Positions 1-8,879 are shown, counted from the first letter of the stretch. The stretch: 44,101 nucleotides of DNA from Nitrospirota bacterium (GCA_021828805.1 JAJZCZ010000007.1:1-44101), one strand, 5' to 3'. Notes: generated by a model not told the origin, from the letters alone. Numbers and translations: made by a program.

Positions 1-1
1 T

Positions 2-649
2 CTCCTCGTCAGCGGGGGGTCGAGTACCACCACCAATCAGATTATGCAGGCAATCTTTCAGGCGATTCCCTGCCTCAATAACAACTCCTGCACCCAGACC
101 TATCTCAACAACCTGGCCACCGCCGTTGAGATCCTGGCCAACACCCCCTGCAGCGGAACAAACACCGTCGCCAACAACTGCCCCGACTCCTCCACCATCA
201 TAGTGGCGGACATGGTGTACATCCTGGCCGCCGCCCAATATGCCACCGGCATCGTCTACACGAATAGCACCTGGGAGGTTTGCTCCAGTCAAGGAGGAGG
301 CCTCACCGGATGCACCTCCGGCCTCTCAACAATCACGAGTAAAACCATTGCCGGGACGCAGCTTGGCAACATTGCCGCAATCATCGACAACATCTCTGTC
401 ACCGGCGGGACCCCCACCATCACGATCAACGGGGCCAATATCGTCAATGTCGTTCCCTACTTCCTGGCCTCCTTCGGCACCTCGACCAATGCGAACATCG
501 TGGACCCGCTCAACCAGTTCCTCAACAGCATTAACTGCTACTCTTCAAGCACCTCATCAACCTGCGAACCCTCCAGTCAGGTAAAGACTGCACCCTCCAG
601 CGTCTCTTTTAACTCCGCTGCCCTGACCCGGCTTATGGCGACATTCTAA
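2..649 (+). CDS. C-terminal part of a secreted Asn/Thr/Ser-rich protein of unknown function (partial)
   Basis: The reading frame is open to the left edge of the window, so this is only the last ~215 residues of a longer protein; the first ATG visible is at 44 but need not be the start. I do not recognise the family. The composition is rich in Asn, Thr, Ser, Ala and Ile, with few charged residues, as is common for exported or surface proteins. Eight cysteines fall in four close pairs (for example CLNNNSC near the start of the visible part and CYSSSTSSTC near the end), which suggests disulfide-bonded loops outside the cytoplasm. It ends with a Phe, as many outer-membrane proteins do. The next gene, a predicted outer-membrane barrel, starts 40 bases downstream on the same strand, so the two may form one envelope operon. 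Function is not assigned. Confidence 0.7.
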   Translation, partial: LLVSGGSSTTTNQIMQAIFQAIPCLNNNSCTQTYLNNLATAVEILANTPCSGTNTVANNCPDSSTIIVADMVYILAAAQYATGIVYTNSTWEVCSSQGGGLTGCTSGLSTITSKTIAGTQLGNIAAIIDNISVTGGTPTITINGANIVNVVPYFLASFGTSTNANIVDPLNQFLNSINCYSSSTSSTCEPSSQVKTAPSSVSFNSAALTRLMATF

Positions 650-689
650 CTCTAACTGCGGCCCTCAAACGTCCAAAGGATCCTTGACG

Positions 690-1835
690 ATGAAAAATCG
701 AACGCTGCATCACTTCAGAACCCTGGCAGTCGGGGGAATCTTCGGAGTCGCCCTTCTTCTCTCGCCCCTTTCCCGTCCGGCCCTGGCCGGACCCTCCGGT
801 ATTGCAGGAACGGCTCTCTTCCAGCAGTTCCCCATGCTGTATCAGGGAGTCTCCGTCGAGGGTATGGGCGGCGCCTTCACCGCCGTGGCCAACGACGAGA
901 ACGCCCCGTTCTATAACCCGGCGGGACTCGACAACATTCAGAGCTCAACCTTTGCCATCCTCAACATCTCAGGCGAAATCTCCTATCCCTCCCTCTACCC
1001 CAACCTCACCAACAGTATCCAGGGTCTGTCATCGAGCAATACCTCGGGGTACATCAATGCCTTCAATAACATTGCCGGCCAGACCGAATACGCCCGGGTC
1101 GCCGACTGGTCGAACTTTACCACCCACGACTTTTCCATCGGCCTTCTCACGAACAACCAGCTGGCCGCGATTGCCAATGCCACCCCGACCACCAACAACC
1201 TCGCCTCAGCCGCCGCCCTTTCCGACACGGGTATCGTCATCAGTGGCGCTTATGGCTTCTTCAATCACCACCTCCAGATCGGCGGAACGCTCATGGGGCT
1301 CGAGCAGTATTTCTTCAACCTGCCCTCGCTCTCCGTCACACAGGTCTCGAACTTCTCCAATACACTCTCAAGCAATCTCTCTAACAGCTTTGGCGTTGTC
1401 GGCAACCTTGGAGCCATCTACCACTTCGATGCTCCGTTAAACCCCACCGTGGGTGCCTCGATCCTGAACGTGGGAACCGCGAGCTTCGGCAGTGCCGGAT
1501 CCCTCCCCCAGATCATCAACGCCGGGATCGGCATCGACCCTGACATCGGTTTTGGCCAGTTGATCGCCGACATCGACTACGTCGACATTACCAACTATCT
1601 CTATTACACCGGAGACTCTCTCTGGCTCCATACCCGGTTCGGCATTCAGTACAAGTTTCCCTACATTCTGACCCTGTCAGCCGGTCTTTATGAAGGCTAC
1701 CCCACCGTGGGCGCCGGGATCGATCTCTGGGCGGCAAAACTCAATGCCTCCTACTACACAGAAGAGGCAAGCCCCATCCCGGGACTTGAACCCAACCATA
1801 TTCTCGCTCTTCAGATCGCCTTCGGCTGGATGTAG
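690..1835 (+). CDS. Outer-membrane beta-barrel protein, UPF0164/PorV or FadL-like
   Basis: About 381 residues with an N-terminal signal peptide (hydrophobic stretch GIFGVALLLSPL, cleavage likely after RPALA). The mature part contains GMGGAFTAVANDENAPFYNP followed by AGL, the hallmark of the UPF0164/PorV/PorQ and FadL/OmpP1-like barrels; the rest alternates polar and hydrophobic residues as beta strands do and ends IAFGWM. Members of these families sit in the outer membrane and act in uptake of hydrophobic compounds or as shuttle proteins in secretion; which applies here cannot be read from sequence. I prefer ATG at 690 over TTG at 684, because AAAGGA at 675-680 is 9 bases from the ATG but only 3 from the TTG. 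The gene follows the Cys/Asn-rich secreted protein and is followed by a terminator. Confidence 0.8.
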   Translation: MKNRTLHHFRTLAVGGIFGVALLLSPLSRPALAGPSGIAGTALFQQFPMLYQGVSVEGMGGAFTAVANDENAPFYNPAGLDNIQSSTFAILNISGEISYPSLYPNLTNSIQGLSSSNTSGYINAFNNIAGQTEYARVADWSNFTTHDFSIGLLTNNQLAAIANATPTTNNLASAAALSDTGIVISGAYGFFNHHLQIGGTLMGLEQYFFNLPSLSVTQVSNFSNTLSSNLSNSFGVVGNLGAIYHFDAPLNPTVGASILNVGTASFGSAGSLPQIINAGIGIDPDIGFGQLIADIDYVDITNYLYYTGDSLWLHTRFGIQYKFPYILTLSAGLYEGYPTVGAGIDLWAAKLNASYYTEEASPIPGLEPNHILALQIAFGWM

Positions 1836-1866
1836 AACCAGGCAATCCCTTCTTGCTCAAGCAATA

Positions 1867-1892
1867 AAAAAGGCGCCAACAGGCGCCTTTTT
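1867..1892. terminator. Bidirectional intrinsic terminator
   Basis: A perfect stem AAGGCGCC/GGCGCCTT with a 4-base loop AACA. It is flanked by A's on the left and T's on the right, so it reads as an intrinsic terminator on both strands. It lies 31 bases after the barrel gene and about 60 bases beyond the stop of the convergent rnc gene. Confidence 0.9.
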
Positions 1893-1954
1893 CATTGGAT
1901 CTTCACATCTTGTATTCCGGGTCTCATCACATCACAACAGCACAACACGCCTCA

Positions 1955-2725
1955 CTAAGATCGGGGATGCCCCGAGGGCGATGTTTCTTTAGGAGAGGGA
2001 AGATCGGTTGTCGTCCGGGCAATCCGTTCAAGCGCTGATTTTGCCGCCTTCTGTTCGGCCTCTTTTTTCGAGTGGCCATCTCCTTCCCCCCACACCCGGT
2101 CCCGGATACGAACGGCCACCTCGAAAACCTTCTGGTGGTCCGGTCCAGACTGACCGGTAATCACGTACTGGGGAAGGGTTTCAAGCTCCCGCTGGCAATA
2201 CTCCTGAAGCTGCGTCTTGTAGTCGGCGACCGTCTCTCCACGGGAGGCGCTTTCGAAGAGCTCCCGGAATTCCCGGAGAATGAACTGGCGCGCGGGATCA
2301 AGACCTCCATCTTGATAGATCGCAGCGATGACAGCCTCCAGCGCATCGGAAAGAATGGAGTTCTTCTCCCGTCCCTGGGTCATCTCTTCGCCACGGCCAA
2401 TCAGAAGATAGCGACCAAGTCCGATATTGCGGGCAATCTGGGCAAGCGAAGGCTCGGAAACAATCCGCCCTTTAAGCTTTGAGAGCACCCCCTCCGGTGA
2501 GTCGGGCCAGAGAAGCATCAGATACTCGGCCACGACAAGACCCAGGACCGTATCCCCCAAAAACTCAAGGCGCTCGTTGTCGCGACGGCTCCCGCTCTTT
2601 TTCGTCTCATTGGTGAAAGATTTGTGAATTGTCGCCTCTTCAAGGCGCTCGAGAGAGGAAAAGCGATAACCCAGTCGCTCTTCTAGAACTGGAAGATTTT
2701 GCATCCACTGGGAGCGGGGAAGCAT
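1955..2725 (-). CDS. rnc: Ribonuclease III
   Basis: 256 residues, the usual length. RNase III cleaves double-stranded RNA, including rRNA precursors, as a homodimer. The signature NERLEFLGD is at residues 50-58, giving metal-binding and catalytic candidates E51, E54 and D58. SDALE near 126-130 supplies D127 and E130. A double-stranded RNA-binding domain covers about 166-236 and ends in the conserved KKEAEQKAAKSALE. The start ATG at 2725 has AAAGGGG five bases upstream. The gene is the last of the fab operon, 33 bases after fabF, an arrangement (acpP-fabF-rnc) common in many bacteria. The C-terminal ~20 residues (Pro/Ser-rich) are a dispensable-looking tail. Confidence 0.97.
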   Translation of the reverse strand: MLPRSQWMQNLPVLEERLGYRFSSLERLEEATIHKSFTNETKKSGSRRDNERLEFLGDTVLGLVVAEYLMLLWPDSPEGVLSKLKGRIVSEPSLAQIARNIGLGRYLLIGRGEEMTQGREKNSILSDALEAVIAAIYQDGGLDPARQFILREFRELFESASRGETVADYKTQLQEYCQRELETLPQYVITGQSGPDHQKVFEVAVRIRDRVWGEGDGHSKKEAEQKAAKSALERIARTTTDLPSPKETSPSGHPRS

Positions 2726-2758
2726 CGAAGCCCCTTTACAGTGAGAGAGAGGAAGGCC

Positions 2759-4012
2759 TCAGTCGACGCGACCAATGACGAGTGAAGCGTTGGTTCCGCC
2801 GAAGCCAAAGGAGTTTTTGAGGATCGTCCGGACAGGCCGGCGACGAGCCCCTTCCGTAACATAGTCAAGGTTACATTCCGGGTCCGGATTCTCGACATTG
2901 ATGGTGGGAAGGATAACCCCATGGCGGAGCGTCATAAAAGCCATGGCCGTTTCCACACCTCCGGCAGCCCCCAGAAGGTGCCCCATCATCGACTTGAGCG
3001 CGGTGACAGGAACCTTGTCGGCATGGCTTCCAAACACTGTCCGAAGTGCCTTTGTCTCCAGCTTGTCAGCAAATGTCGAGGTGGCATGAGCACTCACATG
3101 CTCGATCTCTTCAGGAGCGAGGCCCGCATTGGACAGAGCCATCTTCATACAGCGAACGGCACCGGAAGCGTCATCGGGAGGCGCCGTAATGTGGTAGGCA
3201 TCCCCGGTCAGACCATATCCCAGAACCTCTCCATAAATCGTCGCCTTCCGGGCCCGGGCTCCTTCGAGGGTTTCGAGGACAAGAACCCCGGCCCCTTCAC
3301 CCAGAACGAATCCATCCCGATCCCGGTCAAACGGTCGGGAGGCTCTTGTCGGATCGTCATTTCTTGAGGAGAGGGCCCGGGCGGCTGCAAAGCCGGAGAC
3401 GGTCAGAGGGGTAAAGGCGGATTCGGCGCCGCCGGCGAACATGACATCCGCATCTCCACGGCGAACCATATGGTAGGCATCTCCGATGCAGTGAACCCCG
3501 GTCGCACAGGCGGTTACCGCACAGGAGTTTGGTCCTTCAAGCCCCATCCGGATCGCAATCTGACCCGAAGCGAGGTTGATCAGCACCATGGGAATAAAAA
3601 AGGGAGACACCTTGCGGGGACCTCCCTCCACGAGCTGACTGTGGTAGTACTCGATTCCTCCGATACCCCCGATTCCGGAACCGACATAGACGCCTATGCG
3701 CTCGCGGTTGGCGTCCCCGATTTCAAGACCCGCATCGTCAGCGGCCATCTGGGCGGCTGCGATGGCGTAATGGATAAACGTGTCCATCTTTTTAATTTCT
3801 TTCCGGTCAATCCACTGACCCGGATCAAATCCCTTCACCTCCCCCCCGATACGAACGGGAAGCGCGGAGGGGTCGAAGCGGGAGATCGAAGAGACGCCTG
3901 AGCGGCCGGCAATGGCCGAATCCCAGGTCTCTTTCGCCGTGTTGCCCAGGGGGGAGACAACACCCACCCCGGTGACAACGACCCGCCTGTCCTGAAGGGG
4001 ACGGATGGGCAT
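2759..4012 (-). CDS. fabF: 3-oxoacyl-[ACP] synthase II
   Basis: 417 residues, full length. It condenses malonyl-ACP with acyl-ACP in each elongation round of type II fatty-acid synthesis. The Cys-His-His triad is visible: C169 in VTACATG, H309 in SAHATST, and H345 in SMMGHLLGAAG with the conserved K340 just before. The first residue of the second motif is Ser rather than the more usual Asn. The start ATG (4012) overlaps the acpP stop by one base (TGATG), which implies translational coupling to the carrier protein it works on. It is followed by rnc. Confidence 0.97.
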   Translation of the reverse strand: MPIRPLQDRRVVVTGVGVVSPLGNTAKETWDSAIAGRSGVSSISRFDPSALPVRIGGEVKGFDPGQWIDRKEIKKMDTFIHYAIAAAQMAADDAGLEIGDANRERIGVYVGSGIGGIGGIEYYHSQLVEGGPRKVSPFFIPMVLINLASGQIAIRMGLEGPNSCAVTACATGVHCIGDAYHMVRRGDADVMFAGGAESAFTPLTVSGFAAARALSSRNDDPTRASRPFDRDRDGFVLGEGAGVLVLETLEGARARKATIYGEVLGYGLTGDAYHITAPPDDASGAVRCMKMALSNAGLAPEEIEHVSAHATSTFADKLETKALRTVFGSHADKVPVTALKSMMGHLLGAAGGVETAMAFMTLRHGVILPTINVENPDPECNLDYVTEGARRRPVRTILKNSFGFGGTNASLVIGRVD

Positions 4013-4242
4013 CAGACCCGCTCGCTGATGTAATCGACAGCGTTCTGAACGGTGGAGATCTTTTCAGCATCCTCATCCGGAATCTCGATACCAAATTCTT
4101 CTTCGAGCGCCATGACGAGTTCGACGGTATCGAGAGAGTCGGCACCAAGGTCTTCGACAAAATGGGATTCGGGATGGACTTCTTCCTCGTCCACACCCAG
4201 CTGCTCTGCAATGATTTTTTTGACCCGGTCATTAATTGCCAT
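4012..4242 (-). CDS. acpP: Acyl carrier protein
   Basis: A 76-residue acidic four-helix protein carrying the DSL motif at residues 35-37. S36 is the site for the 4'-phosphopantetheine arm that carries growing acyl chains. It is the shared substrate carrier for FabD, FabH, FabG and FabF, encoded around it, and probably also supplies PlsX, the OlsB-like acyltransferase and the acyl-ACP desaturase elsewhere in the window. An AGGAGG Shine-Dalgarno site lies a few bases before the ATG. It sits 57 bases after fabG and overlaps fabF by one base. Confidence 0.98.
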   Translation of the reverse strand: MAINDRVKKIIAEQLGVDEEEVHPESHFVEDLGADSLDTVELVMALEEEFGIEIPDEDAEKISTVQNAVDYISERV

Positions 4243-4299
4243 GAAAGAAAACCTCCTGAGAAAATGTCTCGCCCGGGAACTGCCCCGGGCGTCGCCGCA

Positions 4300-5061
4300 T
4301 CACGGCATGGCGAGCCCGCCATTCACTGGAATGACTGCACCCGTAATATAGCCCGCTGCGGGATCGGCAAGAAAGCGGACCGCATGAGCGATCTCCTCTC
4401 CCGTTCCGAACCGGCGCACGGGTATCCGATCCAGGACTCCGGACGTAACGCTCTCCGGAAGTCCCGCCGTCATGTCTGTCTCGATAAAACCCGGGGCTAC
4501 CACATTAACGGTAATGCCTCTCGAGCCCACCTCGAGGGCCACCGATTTGGAAAAGGCCTCAAGACCTCCCTTGGAGGCCGCATAATTGGCCTGACCGGCA
4601 TTTCCGGTGGTTCCCACAACCGAGGAGATGGAGATGATCCGCCCATATCGCTGCTTCATCATAGGGCGCAGGACGGCCCGGACCATCCGGAAAGGACCGA
4701 CAAGATTGACGTCGATGACCTCCCGGAAATCCTCTTCCTCCATTCTGACGAGGAGTTTGTCCCGAACGATCCCGGCATTGTTCACAAGAATATCAACCCT
4801 TCCCGAGCGATGCAAGATCGACTCGACAGCTCCATCGATCGAGGCGGAGTCGTTCATGTCCAGACGGACAACGTCTCCCCGCTCCCCTCCGGGAAGGTCT
4901 CCCACACGGGACTTCAGCTCGTCCTCCTTGGAGCGGCAGCCAAAGTACACCCGGTATCCGGCCTCCAGAAGCCCCTTGCCCACCGCCCAGCCAATTCCCC
5001 GGTTGGCTCCGGTCACCAGTGCGGTATAGACAGGGGGAAGGGAGACCTCTTTGTCGCGCAT
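4300..5061 (-). CDS. fabG: 3-oxoacyl-[ACP] reductase
   Basis: 253 residues, a short-chain dehydrogenase/reductase that reduces 3-oxoacyl-ACP with NADPH. The Rossmann cofactor loop TGANRGIG is at 17-24, NNAG at 94-97, and the catalytic residues are S147 (in ISSVVG), Y160 and K164 (YAASK). The C-terminus GYITGAVIPVNGG is typical. It is about 8 residues longer at the N-terminus than E. coli FabG; the ATG at 5061 has GAAGGAG upstream and only two bases separate it from the fabD stop, so the start is well supported. Confidence 0.97.
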   Translation of the reverse strand: MRDKEVSLPPVYTALVTGANRGIGWAVGKGLLEAGYRVYFGCRSKEDELKSRVGDLPGGERGDVVRLDMNDSASIDGAVESILHRSGRVDILVNNAGIVRDKLLVRMEEEDFREVIDVNLVGPFRMVRAVLRPMMKQRYGRIISISSVVGTTGNAGQANYAASKGGLEAFSKSVALEVGSRGITVNVVAPGFIETDMTAGLPESVTSGVLDRIPVRRFGTGEEIAHAVRFLADPAAGYITGAVIPVNGGLAMP

Positions 5062-5063
5062 CG

Positions 5064-5993
5064 TTACTCCTTCGCCACTTTGGGGTCAGTGGTGACCCAG
5101 GAGAGCTTCTCCGGTCGCCCCATCTGCCGTTCAACTCTCTTGCCAAGACCTGTCAGAACAGCACCGGAACCCACCTCGACAAGGCGTGAGACCCCCGATG
5201 AAATCACTGTTTCCATCGACTTCGTCCACTCCACGGGAGACTCCAGCTGGCGGACGAGGAGCTCCCGGATCCTGTCAGAAGCCTCCCCCGGCCCCACCAG
5301 TGAGGCGGTCACATTTGCCACGACCGGAACATTAAGGGGCGTGAATGAAGTCCTGGCGAGGAGCTCCTTCATCGCCCGGGCCGCCGGGCTCATCAGCGCC
5401 GTATGGGAAGGAACAGAAACAGCCAGGGGGACGATCTTGCGAACTCCGGCGGACCGAAGGGCTTCGATCGCCTTCTCAACCGTCTCTTTCTGGCCGGCGA
5501 TCACGCATTGGCCGGGACAATTGTCATTAGCCACAGACACCACCCCTCCGGAAGCTTTGCGAACCTCTTCCAGGACACGGTCGATTTCCTCCCTCGCGGG
5601 GCCCAGAACGGCTGCCATAAGCCCTGTCCCGGCCGGAACCGCCTCCTGCATGAACTCGCCCCGGCGATGAACCAGGAGAAGGGCATCCTCAAAAGCCAGG
5701 GCCCCGGCCGCCACATACGCGGAATACTCTCCCAGACTGTGGCCCAGGACAACAGAGGGAGTTTCCTCCTCAAGGCGGCCAAGAGCCAGAACACTGCACA
5801 AAAGAAGCAGCGGCTGGGTCCAGCGGGTCTGGTCGAGAATTCCCGAAGGCTCGTCCCGGGAAATCTTGAGCACATCGGCCGCAAGAATCTCCGAGGCCCG
5901 GGCAATAAGAGCGCGCTCCCCGCTTCCGTCGAAGCGATCGAGCATGCCGGGAGACTGGGACCCCTGTCCGGGGAAGAGATAGGCTGTTTTCAT
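5064..5993 (-). CDS. fabD: Malonyl-CoA:ACP transacylase
   Basis: 309 residues. It moves malonyl groups from CoA to ACP to feed chain extension. The sequence begins MKTAYLFPGQGSQ (the family's GQGSQ oxyanion motif), has the nucleophile S86 in GHSLGEYSA, R111 in the substrate pocket and the catalytic His at about 197 in SVPSHTALM. A longer frame exists up to 6026, but the ATG at 5993 gives the canonical N-terminus and overlaps the fabH stop as ATGA, so it is the start. It lies between fabH and fabG. Confidence 0.97.
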   Translation of the reverse strand: MKTAYLFPGQGSQSPGMLDRFDGSGERALIARASEILAADVLKISRDEPSGILDQTRWTQPLLLLCSVLALGRLEEETPSVVLGHSLGEYSAYVAAGALAFEDALLLVHRRGEFMQEAVPAGTGLMAAVLGPAREEIDRVLEEVRKASGGVVSVANDNCPGQCVIAGQKETVEKAIEALRSAGVRKIVPLAVSVPSHTALMSPAARAMKELLARTSFTPLNVPVVANVTASLVGPGEASDRIRELLVRQLESPVEWTKSMETVISSGVSRLVEVGSGAVLTGLGKRVERQMGRPEKLSWVTTDPKVAKE

Positions 5994-6988
5994 GTGCGGC
6001 TCCTTTTCTGGAGATCGGCTTCCCACGTGAGAAGCCCCGACCCCCAGGTTACACCGGCCCCGAAGGCCGTCAAAAGAACACGGTCTCCCTCATGGACCCG
6101 CCCTCCCCTCACCGCCTCGTCGAGGGCGACAGGAATCGAGGCGGCCGATGTATTTCCGTACCGGTCGATGTTAACCATCACCTTTTCGGGGGGAAGCGCC
6201 AGACGGGAAGCCAGGGCATCAATGATGCGCACATTCGCCTGGTGAGGAACCAGCAGGGCAACCTCGGCAGGAGAGACCCCGTCGAGGGCGAGAACCTCCA
6301 GAACAGACTCCTGCAGCTGGCGTACGGCCATCTTGAAGGTCTCGCCCCCCTTCATCCGTATCGTGGCCGCCTCTTTTGTCAGCCGCGTTCCACCGGCCGG
6401 AACGTGAATCATCTCCCAGTGCCGTCCGTCGGCCCCCAGCCGGAAGGAGCCCAGCCCCCGGGAGACCGTGGTGGAGCTTTCAACAACCACAGCTCCGGCA
6501 CCATCCCCGAAGAGGATCGCTGTTCCACGATCCTTCCAGTCAAGGGACCGGCTCATGACCTCCGAGCCGATCACGAGAAGCCGGCGGGCCGCTCCCGTCT
6601 CCACGAGACTCTTGGCGACTGTCATGGCGTAGACAAATCCCGAGCAGACGGCATTGAGGTCAAAGGCAAAGGCCCGGGTGGCGCCCAGACGCGCCTGCAC
6701 CAGACATGCGGTCGAGGGAAAAGCGATATCGGGAGTCGCGGTCGCCAGAAGAATGCCGTCAATATCGGCAGCGGTCAAATCAGCGGACTCAAGGGCCTTT
6801 TTGGCCGCCTCGACGGCGAGATCCGATGTGGCCTCTCCCTCCGCCGCGATCCGCCGCTCCCGGATGCCTGTCCGCTCCCGGATCCAGCTGTCGCTCGTGT
6901 CGAGATAGGCCGCAAAGTCGTCGTTGGTCATGATCCGGGACGGGGCATAGGAGCCGGTCCCGGTAATGACAGCACGAAGAGTCTTCAC
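5990..6988 (-). CDS. fabH: 3-oxoacyl-[ACP] synthase III (initiating condensing enzyme)
   Basis: 332 residues. It starts fatty-acid synthesis by condensing acetyl-CoA with malonyl-ACP. The triad is C115 (NAVCSGFVYA), H249 (VPHQAN) and N279 (YGNTSAASIP). Translation starts at a GTG that overlaps the plsX stop (GTGA), and the gene's own stop overlaps the fabD ATG. The last ~10 residues (LQKRSRT) are a short extension beyond the usual end. Confidence 0.97.
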   Translation of the reverse strand: MKTLRAVITGTGSYAPSRIMTNDDFAAYLDTSDSWIRERTGIRERRIAAEGEATSDLAVEAAKKALESADLTAADIDGILLATATPDIAFPSTACLVQARLGATRAFAFDLNAVCSGFVYAMTVAKSLVETGAARRLLVIGSEVMSRSLDWKDRGTAILFGDGAGAVVVESSTTVSRGLGSFRLGADGRHWEMIHVPAGGTRLTKEAATIRMKGGETFKMAVRQLQESVLEVLALDGVSPAEVALLVPHQANVRIIDALASRLALPPEKVMVNIDRYGNTSAASIPVALDEAVRGGRVHEGDRVLLTAFGAGVTWGSGLLTWEADLQKRSRT

Positions 6989-8052
6989 CCTGCGGCCTCT
7001 CTGTCTCCCTCGGAGCCCATTTCAGATCTCAGGGCCTCGGTCAGCCCCGACGCGGCAAGGCGGTCGGCCATTCCGATGGCGTTCTTGATCGCCAGGGCAT
7101 TCGAGCGTCCGTGGCAAATCACGAAAAGCCCTCCCACGCCCAGGAGAGGAGCCCCTCCATACTCGGCCCAGTCAATTCTTTTCTTCATCCGGGAGAGCGC
7201 GGGCCGCAGAAGCAGTCCGCCGATCTTCGAGCGAAGATCCGAGCGGGCCGCTTCCCGCATCATCTCCATGATCGTCTGGGCCAGCCCTTCGGCCTCCTTG
7301 AGGACAATATTCCCCACAAATCCGTCACAGACAACGACATCGGTCTCTCCCGAAAAGATGTCTCGGGATTCGATCGGGCCGGCGAACCAGGGAAAGGACT
7401 TCCCGTGGTCGCTCCCTTCTCCCCTGCCCCGAAGCAAATCGATCGTCCGGGCGACAAGCTCGTTTCCCTTGGACTCCTCCTCTCCATTGGAGAGAACGGA
7501 GACACGGGGATTATCGACAGCAAAAAGATGACGGGAAAGGAGTCGGCCCATACGGGCAAAGGAGACAAGATGGGAGGGTTTGCAATCGACGTTGGCGCCT
7601 CCGTCGACGAGAATAAAATGGCTGGCGTTCCGGGAAGGAGCGGGGGACTTCCGGGAGGGACCGCAAGGGAGGATCGTTCCGATGGTGGGGCGCTCAACCC
7701 CCTTGATCCGGCCAAGGACCCACATGGCGGCGGCCAGGGAGGCCCCGGAGTGTCCGGCAGAAACAGCCCCCTGCACATGGCCCTTCTTGACAAGCTCCGA
7801 GGCCACCCAGACGGTGGACTCCCGGCGCTTTCGGACATCGGACGCCTTGTCAGTCATGTCGATGACATCTTTCGCCTCGACAATCTCAAAGGACGTCTCC
7901 GGAAGCGAGAGGGCGCGAAGGCGCTCACGAATACGGTCAGGATCTCCGACCAGGATGACCTCGGTCCCAAACTCCCGTCTGGCGAGGTCAGCCCCTTCGA
8001 CCAGGGGGTCGGAACCAAAGTCCCCACCCATCGCATCGAGAGCGATCTTCAT
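6985..8052 (-). CDS. plsX: Phosphate acyltransferase PlsX
   Basis: 355 residues. PlsX converts acyl-ACP to acyl-phosphate, the acyl donor used by PlsY in phospholipid synthesis, and so links the fab operon to membrane lipid synthesis. The diagnostic N-terminus MKIALDAMGGDFGSDPLVEG is present, as are GSGHSGA-like (VSAGHSGASLAAAMWVLG) and DGFVGNIVLKEAEG stretches. The order rpmF-plsX-fabH-fabD-fabG-acpP-fabF is classic. No strong Shine-Dalgarno sequence sits near the ATG; it is 18 bases after the rpmF stop. Confidence 0.97.
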   Translation of the reverse strand: MKIALDAMGGDFGSDPLVEGADLARREFGTEVILVGDPDRIRERLRALSLPETSFEIVEAKDVIDMTDKASDVRKRRESTVWVASELVKKGHVQGAVSAGHSGASLAAAMWVLGRIKGVERPTIGTILPCGPSRKSPAPSRNASHFILVDGGANVDCKPSHLVSFARMGRLLSRHLFAVDNPRVSVLSNGEEESKGNELVARTIDLLRGRGEGSDHGKSFPWFAGPIESRDIFSGETDVVVCDGFVGNIVLKEAEGLAQTIMEMMREAARSDLRSKIGGLLLRPALSRMKKRIDWAEYGGAPLLGVGGLFVICHGRSNALAIKNAIGMADRLAASGLTEALRSEMGSEGDREAAG

Positions 8053-8070
8053 TATGGCGTGGTCGGATCC

Positions 8071-8253
8071 TCAGCCGTTCTTGACGCGGAGAACGGTGCG
8101 CTTGTTGTAGGTCCCGCAGGAGAGACAGGCATAATGAGGCTGCTTGGGCTCACCGCAGGCGGGGCAGGTCACCACAGCCGAAAGGGTCAGCTTCTTGTGG
8201 GTCCGTCGCTTGTCGCGCCGGGCGCGGGAGATCTTGGTTTTTGGATGTGCCAC
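8071..8253 (-). CDS. rpmF: 50S ribosomal protein L32
   Basis: 60 residues, basic, with the typical start MAHPKTKISRARRDKRRTHK and a zinc-ribbon of four cysteines in two CxxC pairs (CPAC and CLSC, residues ~30-49). The start codon is GTG, preceded by AAAGGAG at a 6-base spacing. An imperfect hairpin lies 30-65 bases upstream in the leader. Coupling of this gene to plsX and fab genes is common. Confidence 0.97.
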   Translation of the reverse strand: MAHPKTKISRARRDKRRTHKKLTLSAVVTCPACGEPKQPHYACLSCGTYNKRTVLRVKNG

Positions 8254-8282
8254 GAAAAACTCCTTTTACGTTTGTATGGACC

Positions 8283-8318
8283 GGTGACACGCCCCACATG
8301 GGGCCAAAAATGGTCACC
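8283..8318 (-). promoter_or_regulatory. Imperfect leader hairpin upstream of rpmF
   Basis: GGTGAC (8283-8288) pairs with GTCACC (8313-8318), and inside it GCCCCA (8291-8296) pairs with TGGGGC (8299-8304), separated by an asymmetric internal loop. It sits in the 140-base gap between yceD and rpmF, 30 bases upstream of the rpmF GTG. There is no T-tract, so it is not a plain terminator. It may be a leader structure or a protein site; function is not established. Confidence 0.45.
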
Positions 8319-8393
8319 GTCACGATTTCCCGTATCAAACCGGGGTCATTTCACTGAATCGGTCCCCTCCGACCTGAGCCCTCCCGTGGGGGG

Positions 8394-8879
8394 TCAGACA
8401 TCGTCCGGATGGCCACAGTCTCCTTGATTTCTGTCTTGTCCGCAGACCGGACAAAGCCCCCGGCAATCTTCCCGACATACCGGGTAGAAGGGAAGATCGG
8501 TGAGGATGAGCTCCCGAAGCCAGGGGCCAAGATCAACCCATCCGTCACTTCCGTACCGCTCGAGGGATTCGGGGTCCGGGTCTTTCTGGTGAAAAAACAT
8601 TGTCCGCTCGGCAGTCTCCCCCTTCCGGACAAACTCCGAAAGGCACCGGACACAGGTCAACGGGATTTCGTAGGAGACGGAAAGGTCCACGTGGACATCG
8701 GTCCCGTCTCTTCCGAGCTCACCGGTGATCCGGCCATCGATACGGGAAAACTCTTCCCGGGTTTCTGCCTCGAGAAAGACCCGGGGAGCCAAAGCCACCT
8801 CTTCAGAGAGGGAAAGGTCCACCTCAAGGGGCTCTGTCACACGGGTATCGGGAATACTGTCAATATGGAATCTAAGCAT
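8394..8879 (-). CDS. yceD: YceD family protein (DUF177), 23S rRNA/L32-linked
   Basis: 161 residues of the DUF177/YceD family, nearly always found directly upstream of rpmF and implicated in 23S rRNA accumulation. The family pattern of an early SYEIPLTCVRCL segment (around residue 70) and a late Cys cluster (VCREDCRGLCPVCG near 133-146) is present; the four cysteines CxxxCxxxCxxC may hold zinc. It is 140 bases upstream of rpmF and 15 bases downstream of proS. The ATG at 8879 has no recognisable Shine-Dalgarno sequence, which is unusual for this window. Confidence 0.9.
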   Translation of the reverse strand: MLRFHIDSIPDTRVTEPLEVDLSLSEEVALAPRVFLEAETREEFSRIDGRITGELGRDGTDVHVDLSVSYEIPLTCVRCLSEFVRKGETAERTMFFHQKDPDPESLERYGSDGWVDLGPWLRELILTDLPFYPVCREDCRGLCPVCGQDRNQGDCGHPDDV

